From positions 1-34,421 of the forward strand of contig CBFGTV010000033.1 of the NCBI GenBank assembly GCA_965652145.1: a DNA stretch of 34,421 nucleotides, read 5' to 3'. The translations under genes and the position numbers were made by a program. Origin of the DNA: CBFGTV01 sp965652145. Lineage in GTDB: Bacteria > Bacillota > Clostridia > Peptostreptococcales > Natronincolaceae. Under the pieces are notes generated by a model that was not told the origin of the DNA, searched no databases, and saw only the letters and a list, made by a program, of their open reading frames with translations. Positions 16,633 through 23,268 of the stretch are shown here, in pieces (the stretch's first letter is position 1; every line of letters starts with the position of its first letter).

Positions 16633-16821
16633 CTACTCGCCCTTCTTTTCAATTTCTACTGATTCAGCAACATCCTGTGAGATTTTATTGGAATGGTCTT
16701 TAAATTCTTTGATTCCTTTTCCTAAGGCCTTTCCAATTTCAGGAAGCTTTGATGGCCCAAAAACAACCAATGCAATTGCTAAAATTAAAATTAATTCTGA
16801 AGCGCCTAATCTTCCAAACAT
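16633..16821 (-). CDS. tatA: Twin-arginine translocase subunit TatA
   Basis: The 62-residue protein has one N-terminal membrane helix (LGASELILILAIALVVFGPS), the FGPSKLPEIGKALGKGIKEF amphipathic helix that marks TatA/E, and a charged tail. It forms the pore-like oligomer with TatC. AGAGGAGGAG lies before the ATG. It is the first gene of the tatA-tatC pair; a minimal TatAC system is usual in Firmicutes. Confidence 0.95.
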   Translation of the reverse strand: MFGRLGASELILILAIALVVFGPSKLPEIGKALGKGIKEFKDHSNKISQDVAESVEIEKKGE

Positions 16822-17010
16822 GGGTACTCCTCCTCTTTAATAATCAAGATAATACTTCACAGCCTTATTGATGTTTTTTTAACAAGAATTGATATTTTTA
16901 TTATAGCTTATCCTGCCCGTAATAGCAAGGATCGTCTTATCAATTGATATTTCCAGGTATATACAGCTAGTATCGAATTAGGCGCTGTTTTTTGAATTCG
17001 ATCAAAGAAC

Positions 17011-17385
17011 CTACCCATGGACTTCTCCCCTGGTCTGCTTTAATATTTGGTTATTTTCCCCCAGAATGACCACCTTCGGCTGAAAATTACCGACTTCAGA
17101 TTCCTCTATTAAACAATAGGCAATAATAATTACTTGATCACCGGGCTGCACCAATCTGGCCGCCGCCCCATTCAGGCAAATTACCCCGCTGTTTCGTTCC
17201 CCTTTAATAACATAGGTTTCGAAACGGGCCCCGTTGTTATTGTTCACAATTTGCACCTTCTCATTGGGATAAATTCCCGCTGCCTCTAAAAGAGCCTCAT
17301 CAATGGTAATGCTGCCCACGTAGTTTAAATTGGCCTCAGTCACCGTTGCTCTGTGTAGTTTTGATTTAAAAAAGGTTAAATACAT
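17011..17385 (-). CDS. panD: Aspartate 1-decarboxylase
   Basis: The 124-residue pyruvoyl enzyme makes beta-alanine from L-aspartate. It shows KSKLHRATVTEANLNYVGSI with the self-cleavage site Gly-Ser in NYVGSITID (residues ~24-25), then NGARFETYVIKG, GVICLNGAAARL and PGDQVIIIAYC, as in PanD. Length is typical. The ATG at 17385 is just 1 bp after the panC stop, with GGAGGTG inside the panC end as RBS; an in-frame ATG at 17403 would overlap panC and lacks a site. Last gene of the pan operon. Confidence 0.95.
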   Translation of the reverse strand: MYLTFFKSKLHRATVTEANLNYVGSITIDEALLEAAGIYPNEKVQIVNNNNGARFETYVIKGERNSGVICLNGAAARLVQPGDQVIIIAYCLIEESEVGNFQPKVVILGENNQILKQTRGEVHG

Positions 17386-17386
17386 C

Positions 17387-18235
17387 TTAATGCACCTCCA
17401 CAATAATATTATCGATTAGCCGCACCTTGCCTACCCGAGCTGCCAGGGCAATTAACACTTTTCCCTGTATATATGGTACGGAATTTAGCGTTTCAAAATC
17501 AACAGCTTCAATATAATCAACGGTCACTGCAGGCTCCCTTTTAATGCACTGTTCAATGCTTGATACGATCAATTTTCCATCCCTTTCTCCTGCTTCAATC
17601 ATTGACTTGGCCTGAAACAGACTTTGAGAAAGCACCAGGGCTGCCCGTCGCTGCTCTGCAGTTAAATTGACGTTCCGGGAGCTCATGGCTAAGCCATCTT
17701 CCTCCCGTACAATTGGGCAAGGAACGATTTGAACATTCATGTTTAAATCCTTGACCATTCGGGTAATCACCGCCACCTGCTGGGCGTCCTTTAAGCCAAA
17801 GTAAGCCCGCTGAGGCATAATAATATTAAAAAGCTTGGCAACCACCGTCGTTACGCCTCTGAAATGCCCCGGCCTTGAGGCACCGCAAAGCCTACCTGTT
17901 AAGCTTAAAACCTCTACATAGGTTTCGTAGCCCTCGGGGTACATTTCCTCTATGGTTGGATGAAAAAGGTAGTGGGCACCACCGGAAGCCGCCACCTGTC
18001 GGTCTCTGTCCAGATCCCGGGGGTATACATCAAAATCTTCATTTACACCAAATTGAGTGGGATTGACAAATACGCTGACCACCACCACGTCATTTTCCCA
18101 GCTGGCCCTTTCAATTAATGAAAGATGCCCCCTATGCAAATACCCCATGGTGGGAACAAAGCCTATGGCCTTATCTTCTTTACGGGCTTCCCGAAGGATT
18201 TTTTTCATTTTTTCAATTCCAGTTATAACTTTCAT
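17387..18235 (-). CDS. panC: Pantothenate synthetase (pantoate--beta-alanine ligase)
   Basis: The 282-residue enzyme joins pantoate and beta-alanine using ATP via pantoyl adenylate. It has GFVPTMGYLHRGHLSLIERA with the HxGH-type HRGH near residue 36, SVFVNPTQFG near 60, YFGLKDAQQVAVITRM near 150, and the KMSKS-like region GLAMSSRNVNL near 185. RBS AAGGAAGG lies 6 bp before the ATG, and the gene is 14 bp after panB. It needs the products of both PanG (pantoate) and PanD (beta-alanine) in the same operon. Confidence 0.96.
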   Translation of the reverse strand: MKVITGIEKMKKILREARKEDKAIGFVPTMGYLHRGHLSLIERASWENDVVVVSVFVNPTQFGVNEDFDVYPRDLDRDRQVAASGGAHYLFHPTIEEMYPEGYETYVEVLSLTGRLCGASRPGHFRGVTTVVAKLFNIIMPQRAYFGLKDAQQVAVITRMVKDLNMNVQIVPCPIVREEDGLAMSSRNVNLTAEQRRAALVLSQSLFQAKSMIEAGERDGKLIVSSIEQCIKREPAVTVDYIEAVDFETLNSVPYIQGKVLIALAARVGKVRLIDNIIVEVH

Positions 18236-18249
18236 CGTAAGCCTTCCTT

Positions 18250-19080
18250 CTAATATAATTTTTCCAGTATTGATGCCTCGATGGAAAAGCCATGCTGCTT
18301 CTCTGGAAAGCTGCCTTCTCTAACCTGCTGGCAATATTCCTTAACGGCAGACTGAATTTGGCTGCCGATATCAGCATAGGTTTTTACAAACTTTGGCGTA
18401 AAGTCTGGGAACATTCCCAGCATATCCTGTATGACCAATACCTGTCCATCGCAGCCCTTCCCTGCACCAATACCAATGGTGGGAATATCGAGATTATCTG
18501 TAATGAGGTCTGCAAGCCCTTCAGGGATACATTCCAAAACAATGGCAAAGGCCCCCACCTCCTGCAGTCGCTTTGCATCTTCAATTATTTTTTTAGCCTG
18601 CTCTGAATCCCTTCCCTGAACCTTAAAGCCCCCAAAGGCATGAACCGACTGAGGGGTTAGGCCTAGGTGCCCCATGACTGGAATTTGAGCCCTGACCAGG
18701 GCCTTGACCTGGTCAACCACCTCAGCTCCCCCCTCCAGCTTTACCCCCTGGGCACAGCCCTCCTGTATTAGCCTGCCAGCATTTTTTAAGGCCTCCTGGG
18801 GGCCCATATGGTAAGACAAAAAGGGCATATCTGCTACAATGAAGGCATTTTTAGCTCCTCGGGCTACCGCTTTGGTATGATGAACCATGTCATCCATCGT
18901 TACCTGCAGGGTATTTTCATAACCCAGCATAACCATTCCCAGGGAATCCCCTACTAAAATACAATCCACTCCTGCCGCATCCAAAAGCTTCGCCATGGAA
19001 TAATCATAGGCAGTCAGCATCGAAATTTTACGCCCCTCCCTTTTACATCGGTTAAAGGACGTTGTGGTAAACTTATTCAT
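18250..19080 (-). CDS. panB: 3-methyl-2-oxobutanoate hydroxymethyltransferase
   Basis: The 276-residue TIM-barrel enzyme makes ketopantoate from 2-oxoisovalerate and 5,10-methylene-THF. Signatures are SMLTAYDYSMAKLLDAAGVD, LVGDSLGMVMLGYENT, VADMPFLSY, GVKLEGG (catalytic/metal region), PVMGHLGLTPQSVHAFGG and TIGIGAGKGCDGQVLVIQDM. The start at 19080 overlaps the panG stop (ATGA) with GGGAG upstream, a translational-coupling arrangement; an in-frame ATG at 19098 is less likely. The last ~30 residues are normal for PanB. Confidence 0.96.
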   Translation of the reverse strand: MNKFTTTSFNRCKREGRKISMLTAYDYSMAKLLDAAGVDCILVGDSLGMVMLGYENTLQVTMDDMVHHTKAVARGAKNAFIVADMPFLSYHMGPQEALKNAGRLIQEGCAQGVKLEGGAEVVDQVKALVRAQIPVMGHLGLTPQSVHAFGGFKVQGRDSEQAKKIIEDAKRLQEVGAFAIVLECIPEGLADLITDNLDIPTIGIGAGKGCDGQVLVIQDMLGMFPDFTPKFVKTYADIGSQIQSAVKEYCQQVREGSFPEKQHGFSIEASILEKLY

Positions 19081-19949
19081 TTTACTCCCTCTTTCCATAA
19101 TTGATTCAATGCTTCTATTTGATCTGTCCCCTTGAGCTTTTCCTTCGACGCCAGCTCAGTGGCGGCTTTTCCCAGGGATTGATAAAGGGCCATTCCCCTG
19201 GGCATCTGCTCCTTTAGGGCGATTAAATGCTTCTTAACAGTTTGACTGTCACCCCGGGCGACTGGGCCCGTAAGGGCCTGACTTGTTCCCACACTTTCAA
19301 TATTCCTTAAGGTGCCATTCATTAGAGGTAACAGGACTTGATAGGCCTCCTTTTCTTCAAATCCAGCGGTCTTCATCATATTTAAGGCCATATCAATTAG
19401 TGTAACTAAGTAATTGGATGCCACGCAGGCAGCAGCATGGTACATCGTCTTTTGATCTCCCCTGATTAAAAAATATTGGTTTCCACATTCTTTAAGAATT
19501 TCCTCAATTACCTCCGGCTGATCTGCCTCCAGGGTAAACATCGTATGGCTCAAGGCCTTGACAGCCTTTTCGACCCTGGCAAAGGCCTGTAGGGGATGCA
19601 GGGAATATAGTCGATTTAAGGGATGTCTTTTGGTAATTTCCTGCATAATAGATGCCCTGTGGGCACCGCTCATGTGTACAAAATGCTTATTTTCTATACT
19701 GGTCTGTAGATCGGCTATAGTACTGGCAATTTGCTGAATCATATCGTCAGGAGTAGTAATAAAAATAATATCAGCCACCTCAACCAGCTCCTCCATACGG
19801 GAAAAGCCCCTTCCCCCCACTAGTGCAGCGCCAGACCTGGCAGAATCAATACTGCGACTAAAATAACCCACAACATGAAATCCCTTTTCATAAAGATAGC
19901 TGCCAAAGCTCTGACCTACCTTTCCGCTTCCGATAAAGCCAATTTTCAT
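19077..19949 (-). CDS. panG: Rossmann-like/DUF2520 protein, probable PanG-type ketopantoate reductase
   Basis: The 290-residue protein begins with a dinucleotide-binding fold (MKIGFIGSGKVGQSFGSYL; GxGxxG) and continues with a helical C-terminal DUF2520 domain (about 145-285, HAAACVASNYLVTLIDMALN, LTGPVARGDSQTVKKHL). Proteins of this type were described as PanG, an alternative NAD(P)H-dependent ketopantoate reductase in organisms without PanE. Its position as first gene of panG-B-C-D, with a 4-bp overlap to panB and no panE present, supports that role, which completes the pathway from ketopantoate to pantoate. GGGGAGGTG precedes the ATG, directly behind a leader terminator. Confidence 0.78.
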   Translation of the reverse strand: MKIGFIGSGKVGQSFGSYLYEKGFHVVGYFSRSIDSARSGAALVGGRGFSRMEELVEVADIIFITTPDDMIQQIASTIADLQTSIENKHFVHMSGAHRASIMQEITKRHPLNRLYSLHPLQAFARVEKAVKALSHTMFTLEADQPEVIEEILKECGNQYFLIRGDQKTMYHAAACVASNYLVTLIDMALNMMKTAGFEEKEAYQVLLPLMNGTLRNIESVGTSQALTGPVARGDSQTVKKHLIALKEQMPRGMALYQSLGKAATELASKEKLKGTDQIEALNQLWKEGVK

Positions 19950-20162
19950 CCGATCACCTCCCCAAAAACGTTAAAAAACCTCTTCCCAAGCCCAAAAGGA
20001 CTTAGAAAAAGGTTAAGAAAAAATCCTTATTTGCAGTAGCAAAAAAGGCATCATATCCCTATCGTCTTTTTCTCTGTCTCGGTCCCCTATGGCTCAGAGC
20101 AGAATCATACATAAAATAACTTCATATTATCAAACCGGTATAGCTCCGAAGATACTATCCTT
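19950..20162 (-). ncRNA. Structured 5' leader of the pan operon (candidate cis-regulatory RNA)
   Basis: From a promoter at 20169-20197, the minus-strand transcript has a leader of about 210 nt before panG. Near its 5' end is a short hairpin (20137-20160) pairing GGATAG with CTATACC, with a bulged A and a UUCG loop. Further in is a CUCUG/CAGAG-closed loop (about 20070-20103), then a strong terminator at 19973-20012 just before the RBS. The segment AGAAAAAG (20066-20073) is complementary to the terminator's 5' arm and could be the antiterminator. Stems with bulged A are a feature of the pan motif reported upstream of pan genes, but the class cannot be assigned by eye. Confidence 0.5.
19973..20012 (-). 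terminator. Attenuator-type terminator before panG
   Basis: A 15-bp stem with several G-T pairs (CCTTTTTCTAAGTCC and GGGCTTGGGAAGAGG, TTTT loop) is followed by TTTTTT on the minus strand. Nothing is transcribed into it except the pan leader, since degV diverges, so it must act on the operon it precedes. Confidence 0.75.
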
Positions 20163-20168
20163 ACCCAC

Positions 20169-20197
20169 AGTTTATCATATGGGGCAGTAATTGACAA
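20169..20197 (-). promoter_or_regulatory. Promoter of the panGBCD operon
   Basis: On the minus strand TTGTCA, a 17-bp spacer and TAAACT form a plausible vegetative promoter, with a start near 20162. Confidence 0.55.
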
Positions 20198-20260
20198 GAA
20201 AATCATTTTTTAACTTCCCCCCTTGTAAACGTTTATATTTTAACGATCAAACCAAATTAC

Positions 20261-20290
20261 TTTACAACAGGTATTAGTACCTGGTATTAT
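20261..20290 (+). promoter_or_regulatory. degV promoter with FapR-like operator on the -10 element
   Basis: TTTACA (20261) and TATTAT (20285) are 18 bp apart. The 17-bp sequence TTAGTACCTGGTATTAT (20274-20290) is close to the FapR box, an inverted repeat of TTAGTACC around one base (two mismatches in the right half). FapR represses fatty acid and phospholipid genes until malonyl-CoA rises. DegV proteins bind fatty acids, so the link makes sense, but no fapR gene is in the window. Confidence 0.5.
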
Positions 20291-20324
20291 ATTTATAGAA
20301 GCCTTTTAAGGAGTGATTATTGTG

Positions 20325-21152
20325 ATGGCAAATATTCAAATTATTACTGATAGTACAGCCTATCTGGATCGTAATTTTGTTCAAAAATATGAAATAGAAG
20401 TTGTTCCCTTGTCTGTCAGCTTCGAAGGGGAAATTCTTCAAGAGGGGTTTCCAGGTGAGTTCGATGCTTTTTTTAATCGGTTATCCAGGTCAAATTCATT
20501 TCCCACCACCTCCCAGCCCTCGGTGGGAGCCTTTAAAGCTGTTTACGAAAAGGCCCTGAAGAATAAAAAGGAGATCATCGTCTTAACCATTTCCTCAAAA
20601 TTAAGCGGCACCTACAGCAGTGCCGTAACCGCCACAACCCTGGTTGACCAGAGCAAAATTTCAGTTATTGATTCTCTAACTGCCGCAGCCAATTTAAAGG
20701 CATTGATTGAATCGGCTCTGGGTATGATGGCCCAGGGAAAAAGCCGACTTGAAATTGCAGCTGCCCTGGAAGTCGAAAAAAATCACACCGGTATTCGTTT
20801 AACCGTAGGAACACTGGATTATTTAAAAAAAGGTGGTCGATTGACTAATACCGAGGCCCTTATCGGTTCCCTCTTAAATATTAAACCCATTATTGCCCTG
20901 GTGGAGGGAAAGCTGGAGGCCGCTGGAAAGGTTCGGGGGAGAAAAAAGGCCATTGAAAAGCTAATAGAAGGAATTCCACCCCAGGCTAGGGTGATTCATA
21001 TTGCCCAAATCGACGCCATGGATGAGGCCCTAACCCTAAAGGAAACCCTGCAAGGAATGTTTTCAGGTGCAACGGTTGAAATATGTGAACTGGGCCCCGT
21101 TGTAGGAGCCCACGTTGGCCCCAAGGCCCTGGGGGTTCTGTTTAAATGTTAA
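20325..21152 (+). CDS. DegV family fatty-acid-binding protein
   Basis: The 275-residue protein has the DegV/FakB layout: IITDSTAYL near the N terminus, VPLSVSFEGE, the lipid-pocket Ser/Thr segment FPTTSQPSVGAFKAVYE near 65, ISSKLSGTYSSAV near 93, LDYLKKGGRLTNTEALIGSLL near 160, and GPVVGAHVGPKALGVLF at the end. DegV proteins hold a fatty acid and present it to the fatty acid kinase FakA. The ATG at 20325 (GTG at 20322 is an alternative) follows AAGGAG. The promoter carries a FapR-like box. A FakA partner is not in the window. Confidence 0.92.
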   Translation: MANIQIITDSTAYLDRNFVQKYEIEVVPLSVSFEGEILQEGFPGEFDAFFNRLSRSNSFPTTSQPSVGAFKAVYEKALKNKKEIIVLTISSKLSGTYSSAVTATTLVDQSKISVIDSLTAAANLKALIESALGMMAQGKSRLEIAAALEVEKNHTGIRLTVGTLDYLKKGGRLTNTEALIGSLLNIKPIIALVEGKLEAAGKVRGRKKAIEKLIEGIPPQARVIHIAQIDAMDEALTLKETLQGMFSGATVEICELGPVVGAHVGPKALGVLFKC

Positions 21153-21189
21153 TTTGATCATACCCTTAAAACTTTCTTAATTCAGCTCA

Positions 21190-21219
21190 AATCCCCTCTA
21201 AAAAACAGAAGAGGGGATT
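21190..21219 (+). terminator. Terminator of degV
   Basis: A perfect 10-bp stem (AATCCCCTCT and AGAGGGGATT) with a 10-nt loop is followed by GTTGTT, a weak T-run. Confidence 0.65.
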
Positions 21220-21246
21220 GTTGTTATGGTTAATTTAGTCTATACT
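21218..21246 (+). promoter_or_regulatory. Possible promoter of the 119-residue membrane protein gene
   Basis: TTGTTG, a 17-bp spacer and TATACT begin at the tail of the degV terminator, leaving about 35 bp to the start codon at 21287. Confidence 0.35.
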
Positions 21247-21286
21247 AAGACTGTAGTAAAAGCATTGACAGAATGGAGGCAAAAAG

Positions 21287-21646
21287 GTGAAGCAAAAAAT
21301 ATGGAATAAGACCTTAAAGCTCTTGAAAATATCTGTATCCAGTATATTGATACTGTCCCTTATTTCCTTACTCTACAGCCTAATCAAAAAAGGGCCTATT
21401 TTAAAAAATATTTTCAATTTTAATTTCTTCCTCGCCAGCATCATCATTGCCTATGGGGTAGTAACATTTTTTCTGCCGATCAGCCTCAAAAAAACCAAAC
21501 GTCTGGTGGACCATTCCAATGTGGCAGATGTGGTTCGGGAGGAAAAGGAAAAGAAATATGAAGGCGCCATTGAAAGCATTCTCTGGGGCATTATGAATAT
21601 TCTAATTGTGGGTATCATTGAAATAATTGTCAAGGCTGCCATATAG
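21287..21646 (+). CDS. Small membrane protein, unknown function
   Basis: The 119-residue protein starts with GTG 7 bp after GGAGG. It has hydrophobic segments at about 15-33, 45-66 and 97-117, and a charged linker (KKTKRLVDHSNVADVVREEK) between the second and third, which would lie on one face of the membrane. No family was recognised. It sits between degV and another small unknown gene with no clear operon partner. Confidence 0.6.
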   Translation: MKQKIWNKTLKLLKISVSSILILSLISLLYSLIKKGPILKNIFNFNFFLASIIIAYGVVTFFLPISLKKTKRLVDHSNVADVVREEKEKKYEGAIESILWGIMNILIVGIIEIIVKAAI

Positions 21647-21791
21647 CAATAGATATCCTCTTTTTACCAATTTGTTAAATAAGTTTAATCTTTCAGTGAA
21701 GAATTTTTAAAGAAGATTCGACTAGATTTAACCATTTCTTCTCCTTTTTACTGTATGATAGATGATAGCTTACACTTTAGGGGGAGAACGC

Positions 21792-21989
21792 ATGAATACA
21801 TTGCAATCTATTATTCGACTCTTTGAAATTAAAGAAACCCTGGAGGCAGGACCCCTTAGCCCGAACCTGCGGCCAAGGGTTCACAGTGAATTTAAAACCA
21901 TTAAAGCAGCCCTTTTGGATTCTAACTTTGCCTTCGATAATGTCAAGGAATTAATATCGGAAATTGAATATATCATTGAAGAAAAATAG
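21792..21989 (+). CDS. Small conserved-looking protein, unknown function
   Basis: The 65-residue soluble protein (MNTLQSIIRLFEIKETLEAG ... ELISEIEYIIEEK) is probably all helical. ATG at 21792 follows GGGGGAG by 5 bp; an in-frame ATG at 21762 has no ribosome-binding site. It ends 5 bp before the convergent trmB stop codon. No family was recognised. Confidence 0.6.
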   Translation: MNTLQSIIRLFEIKETLEAGPLSPNLRPRVHSEFKTIKAALLDSNFAFDNVKELISEIEYIIEEK

Positions 21990-21994
21990 ATTGC

Positions 21995-22627
21995 CTATTT
22001 GACAGCAATGACTCGTTTTATTGTTTTCCCCTGGGATCTAAATTTCATCTCATATTCCGTCATGACGACTCCTTGAGGATACAGACGATGAAGATCATAA
22101 GTAACCTCAAGGGGAGTGAACCCAGCTTTATCAAGCTGATCAAGGGTAAACTCAAAAAGATCAAGGCCATCGGTCTTGAAATGAATTTCCCCCTTATCAG
22201 ATAATATCGATCGATATTGTTTTAAAAAATGAAGATGCGTAAGCCTTCTTTTTTCATGCCTGGCCTTGGGCCATGGGTCACTGAAATTTAAATAGATACG
22301 CTCTACTTCCCCCAGGGCGAAGTAGGAAGCTATGTTCTCAGCCTTTAAATTCACCAGCATCAGGTTTTTCAACTGGGCCTCCTCCAATGATTTGCATACC
22401 TTCCAAAGAAGCTCCTTTGACTTTTCAATTCCTATATAATTAATTTCTACATGATCAACAGCCAGCGTTGTCAAAAAACGTCCCTTACCCATGCCAATTT
22501 CAATGTGTATGGGATGTGGATTTCTAAATAGTTTATTCCATTTTCCCGGCGAAGGGGACCCTTCCTTAAAGAAATAGGGACACTGCCCAAGTAATGCTTC
22601 GACTCCAGGTATGTTTCTAACTCTCAT
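21995..22627 (-). CDS. trmB: tRNA (guanine-N7-)-methyltransferase
   Basis: The 210-residue SAM-dependent enzyme methylates G46 of tRNA. It has the SAM-binding HIEIGMGKGRFLTTLA near residue 41, the TrmB signature LNFSDPWPKARHEKRRL near 115, FKTDGLDLFEFTLDQL near 150, and TEYEMKFRSQGKTIKR at the end (Glu of TEYE and the RxxGxxIxR-like end). Length is typical. GAGGTG precedes the ATG. It is a single-gene unit, convergent with a small unknown gene. Confidence 0.95.
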   Translation of the reverse strand: MRVRNIPGVEALLGQCPYFFKEGSPSPGKWNKLFRNPHPIHIEIGMGKGRFLTTLAVDHVEINYIGIEKSKELLWKVCKSLEEAQLKNLMLVNLKAENIASYFALGEVERIYLNFSDPWPKARHEKRRLTHLHFLKQYRSILSDKGEIHFKTDGLDLFEFTLDQLDKAGFTPLEVTYDLHRLYPQGVVMTEYEMKFRSQGKTIKRVIAVK

Positions 22628-22823
22628 AGGCTACACCTCGTCCAATAGTTTATAACAAATAATACTATATCATTATTCAAAGTGTCATGTCATCTGTGAA
22701 TTTTCTATTCCAGCCATTTTATTTATCCTGTTGAATTGAGTTATCCTTGATAACTTTTATTTCAGTCAAAAAAATTGTATAATAAAATAAGGTTACGATA
22801 AAAAAAGAAAGGGGTGAAATATA

Positions 22824-23231
22824 ATGTCCATTTACATAGAACGTCAAAAACTAAAGGCATTTTTACCCTTTATGATTTTTTTACTGGTCATTTTTTTAAT
22901 CGGAATTAGCCTTCCAATGGAAAATTATTTGATAAATGAGCTTAATCCATCGAAGTCCATTTATTTTCACCGTATATCCTCTTCTACACCCTCCATTGCT
23001 TATTTCCGTAACAGTGAATATTTTAAACAGCTTATCCGATCTACCCCTGTTAATTTACTATGGTCTTTACTATTACTTTCGTCACTTATATTAATTAACC
23101 ATCGTCCTACCATTGGCTATGAAGCAAAATGCTGCTTTTGGTTATATTTAAGGCTGCACCAATTACTGCTTCCCAAGCTTGCTAGGAGCAGCTATAAGGA
23201 CTCTGACCAGCATCGGTTATTTTTGTCATGA
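22824..23231 (+). CDS. Small membrane protein upstream of the DUF1538 gene, unknown
   Basis: The 135-residue protein has a strong first hydrophobic segment (FLPFMIFLLVIFLIGISLPM, about 13-33) and a second at about 76-91 (NLLWSLLLLSSLILI); its last third is basic and less hydrophobic. GGGGTG precedes the ATG by 8 bp, and a perfect TATAAT at 22778-22783 may be its -10 box. It ends 37 bp before the likely start of the DUF1538 gene, so the two are probably in one operon. No family was recognised, and a C-terminal frameshift cannot be excluded. Confidence 0.5.
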   Translation: MSIYIERQKLKAFLPFMIFLLVIFLIGISLPMENYLINELNPSKSIYFHRISSSTPSIAYFRNSEYFKQLIRSTPVNLLWSLLLLSSLILINHRPTIGYEAKCCFWLYLRLHQLLLPKLARSSYKDSDQHRLFLS

Positions 23232-23268
23232 AGCTGATTAGACAATAGTGAAAGGAAGTGAATTGCAT

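Noticed and set aside
16972..17002. Terminator after panD
   Set aside because: An 8-bp dyad ATCGAATT/AATTCGAT is present, but the loop is long and no T-run follows on the minus strand.
19950..20162. T-box, TPP or cobalamin riboswitch in the pan leader
   Set aside because: No TGGNACC T-box sequence, no CTGAGA/ACCTGAT TPP core and no B12-box were found; only the terminator and simple hairpins are clear, so the class was left open.
22628..22823. RNA gene in the trmB upstream gap
   Set aside because: AT-rich spacer with only a probable -10 box; no stable structure or tRNA-like feature was seen.
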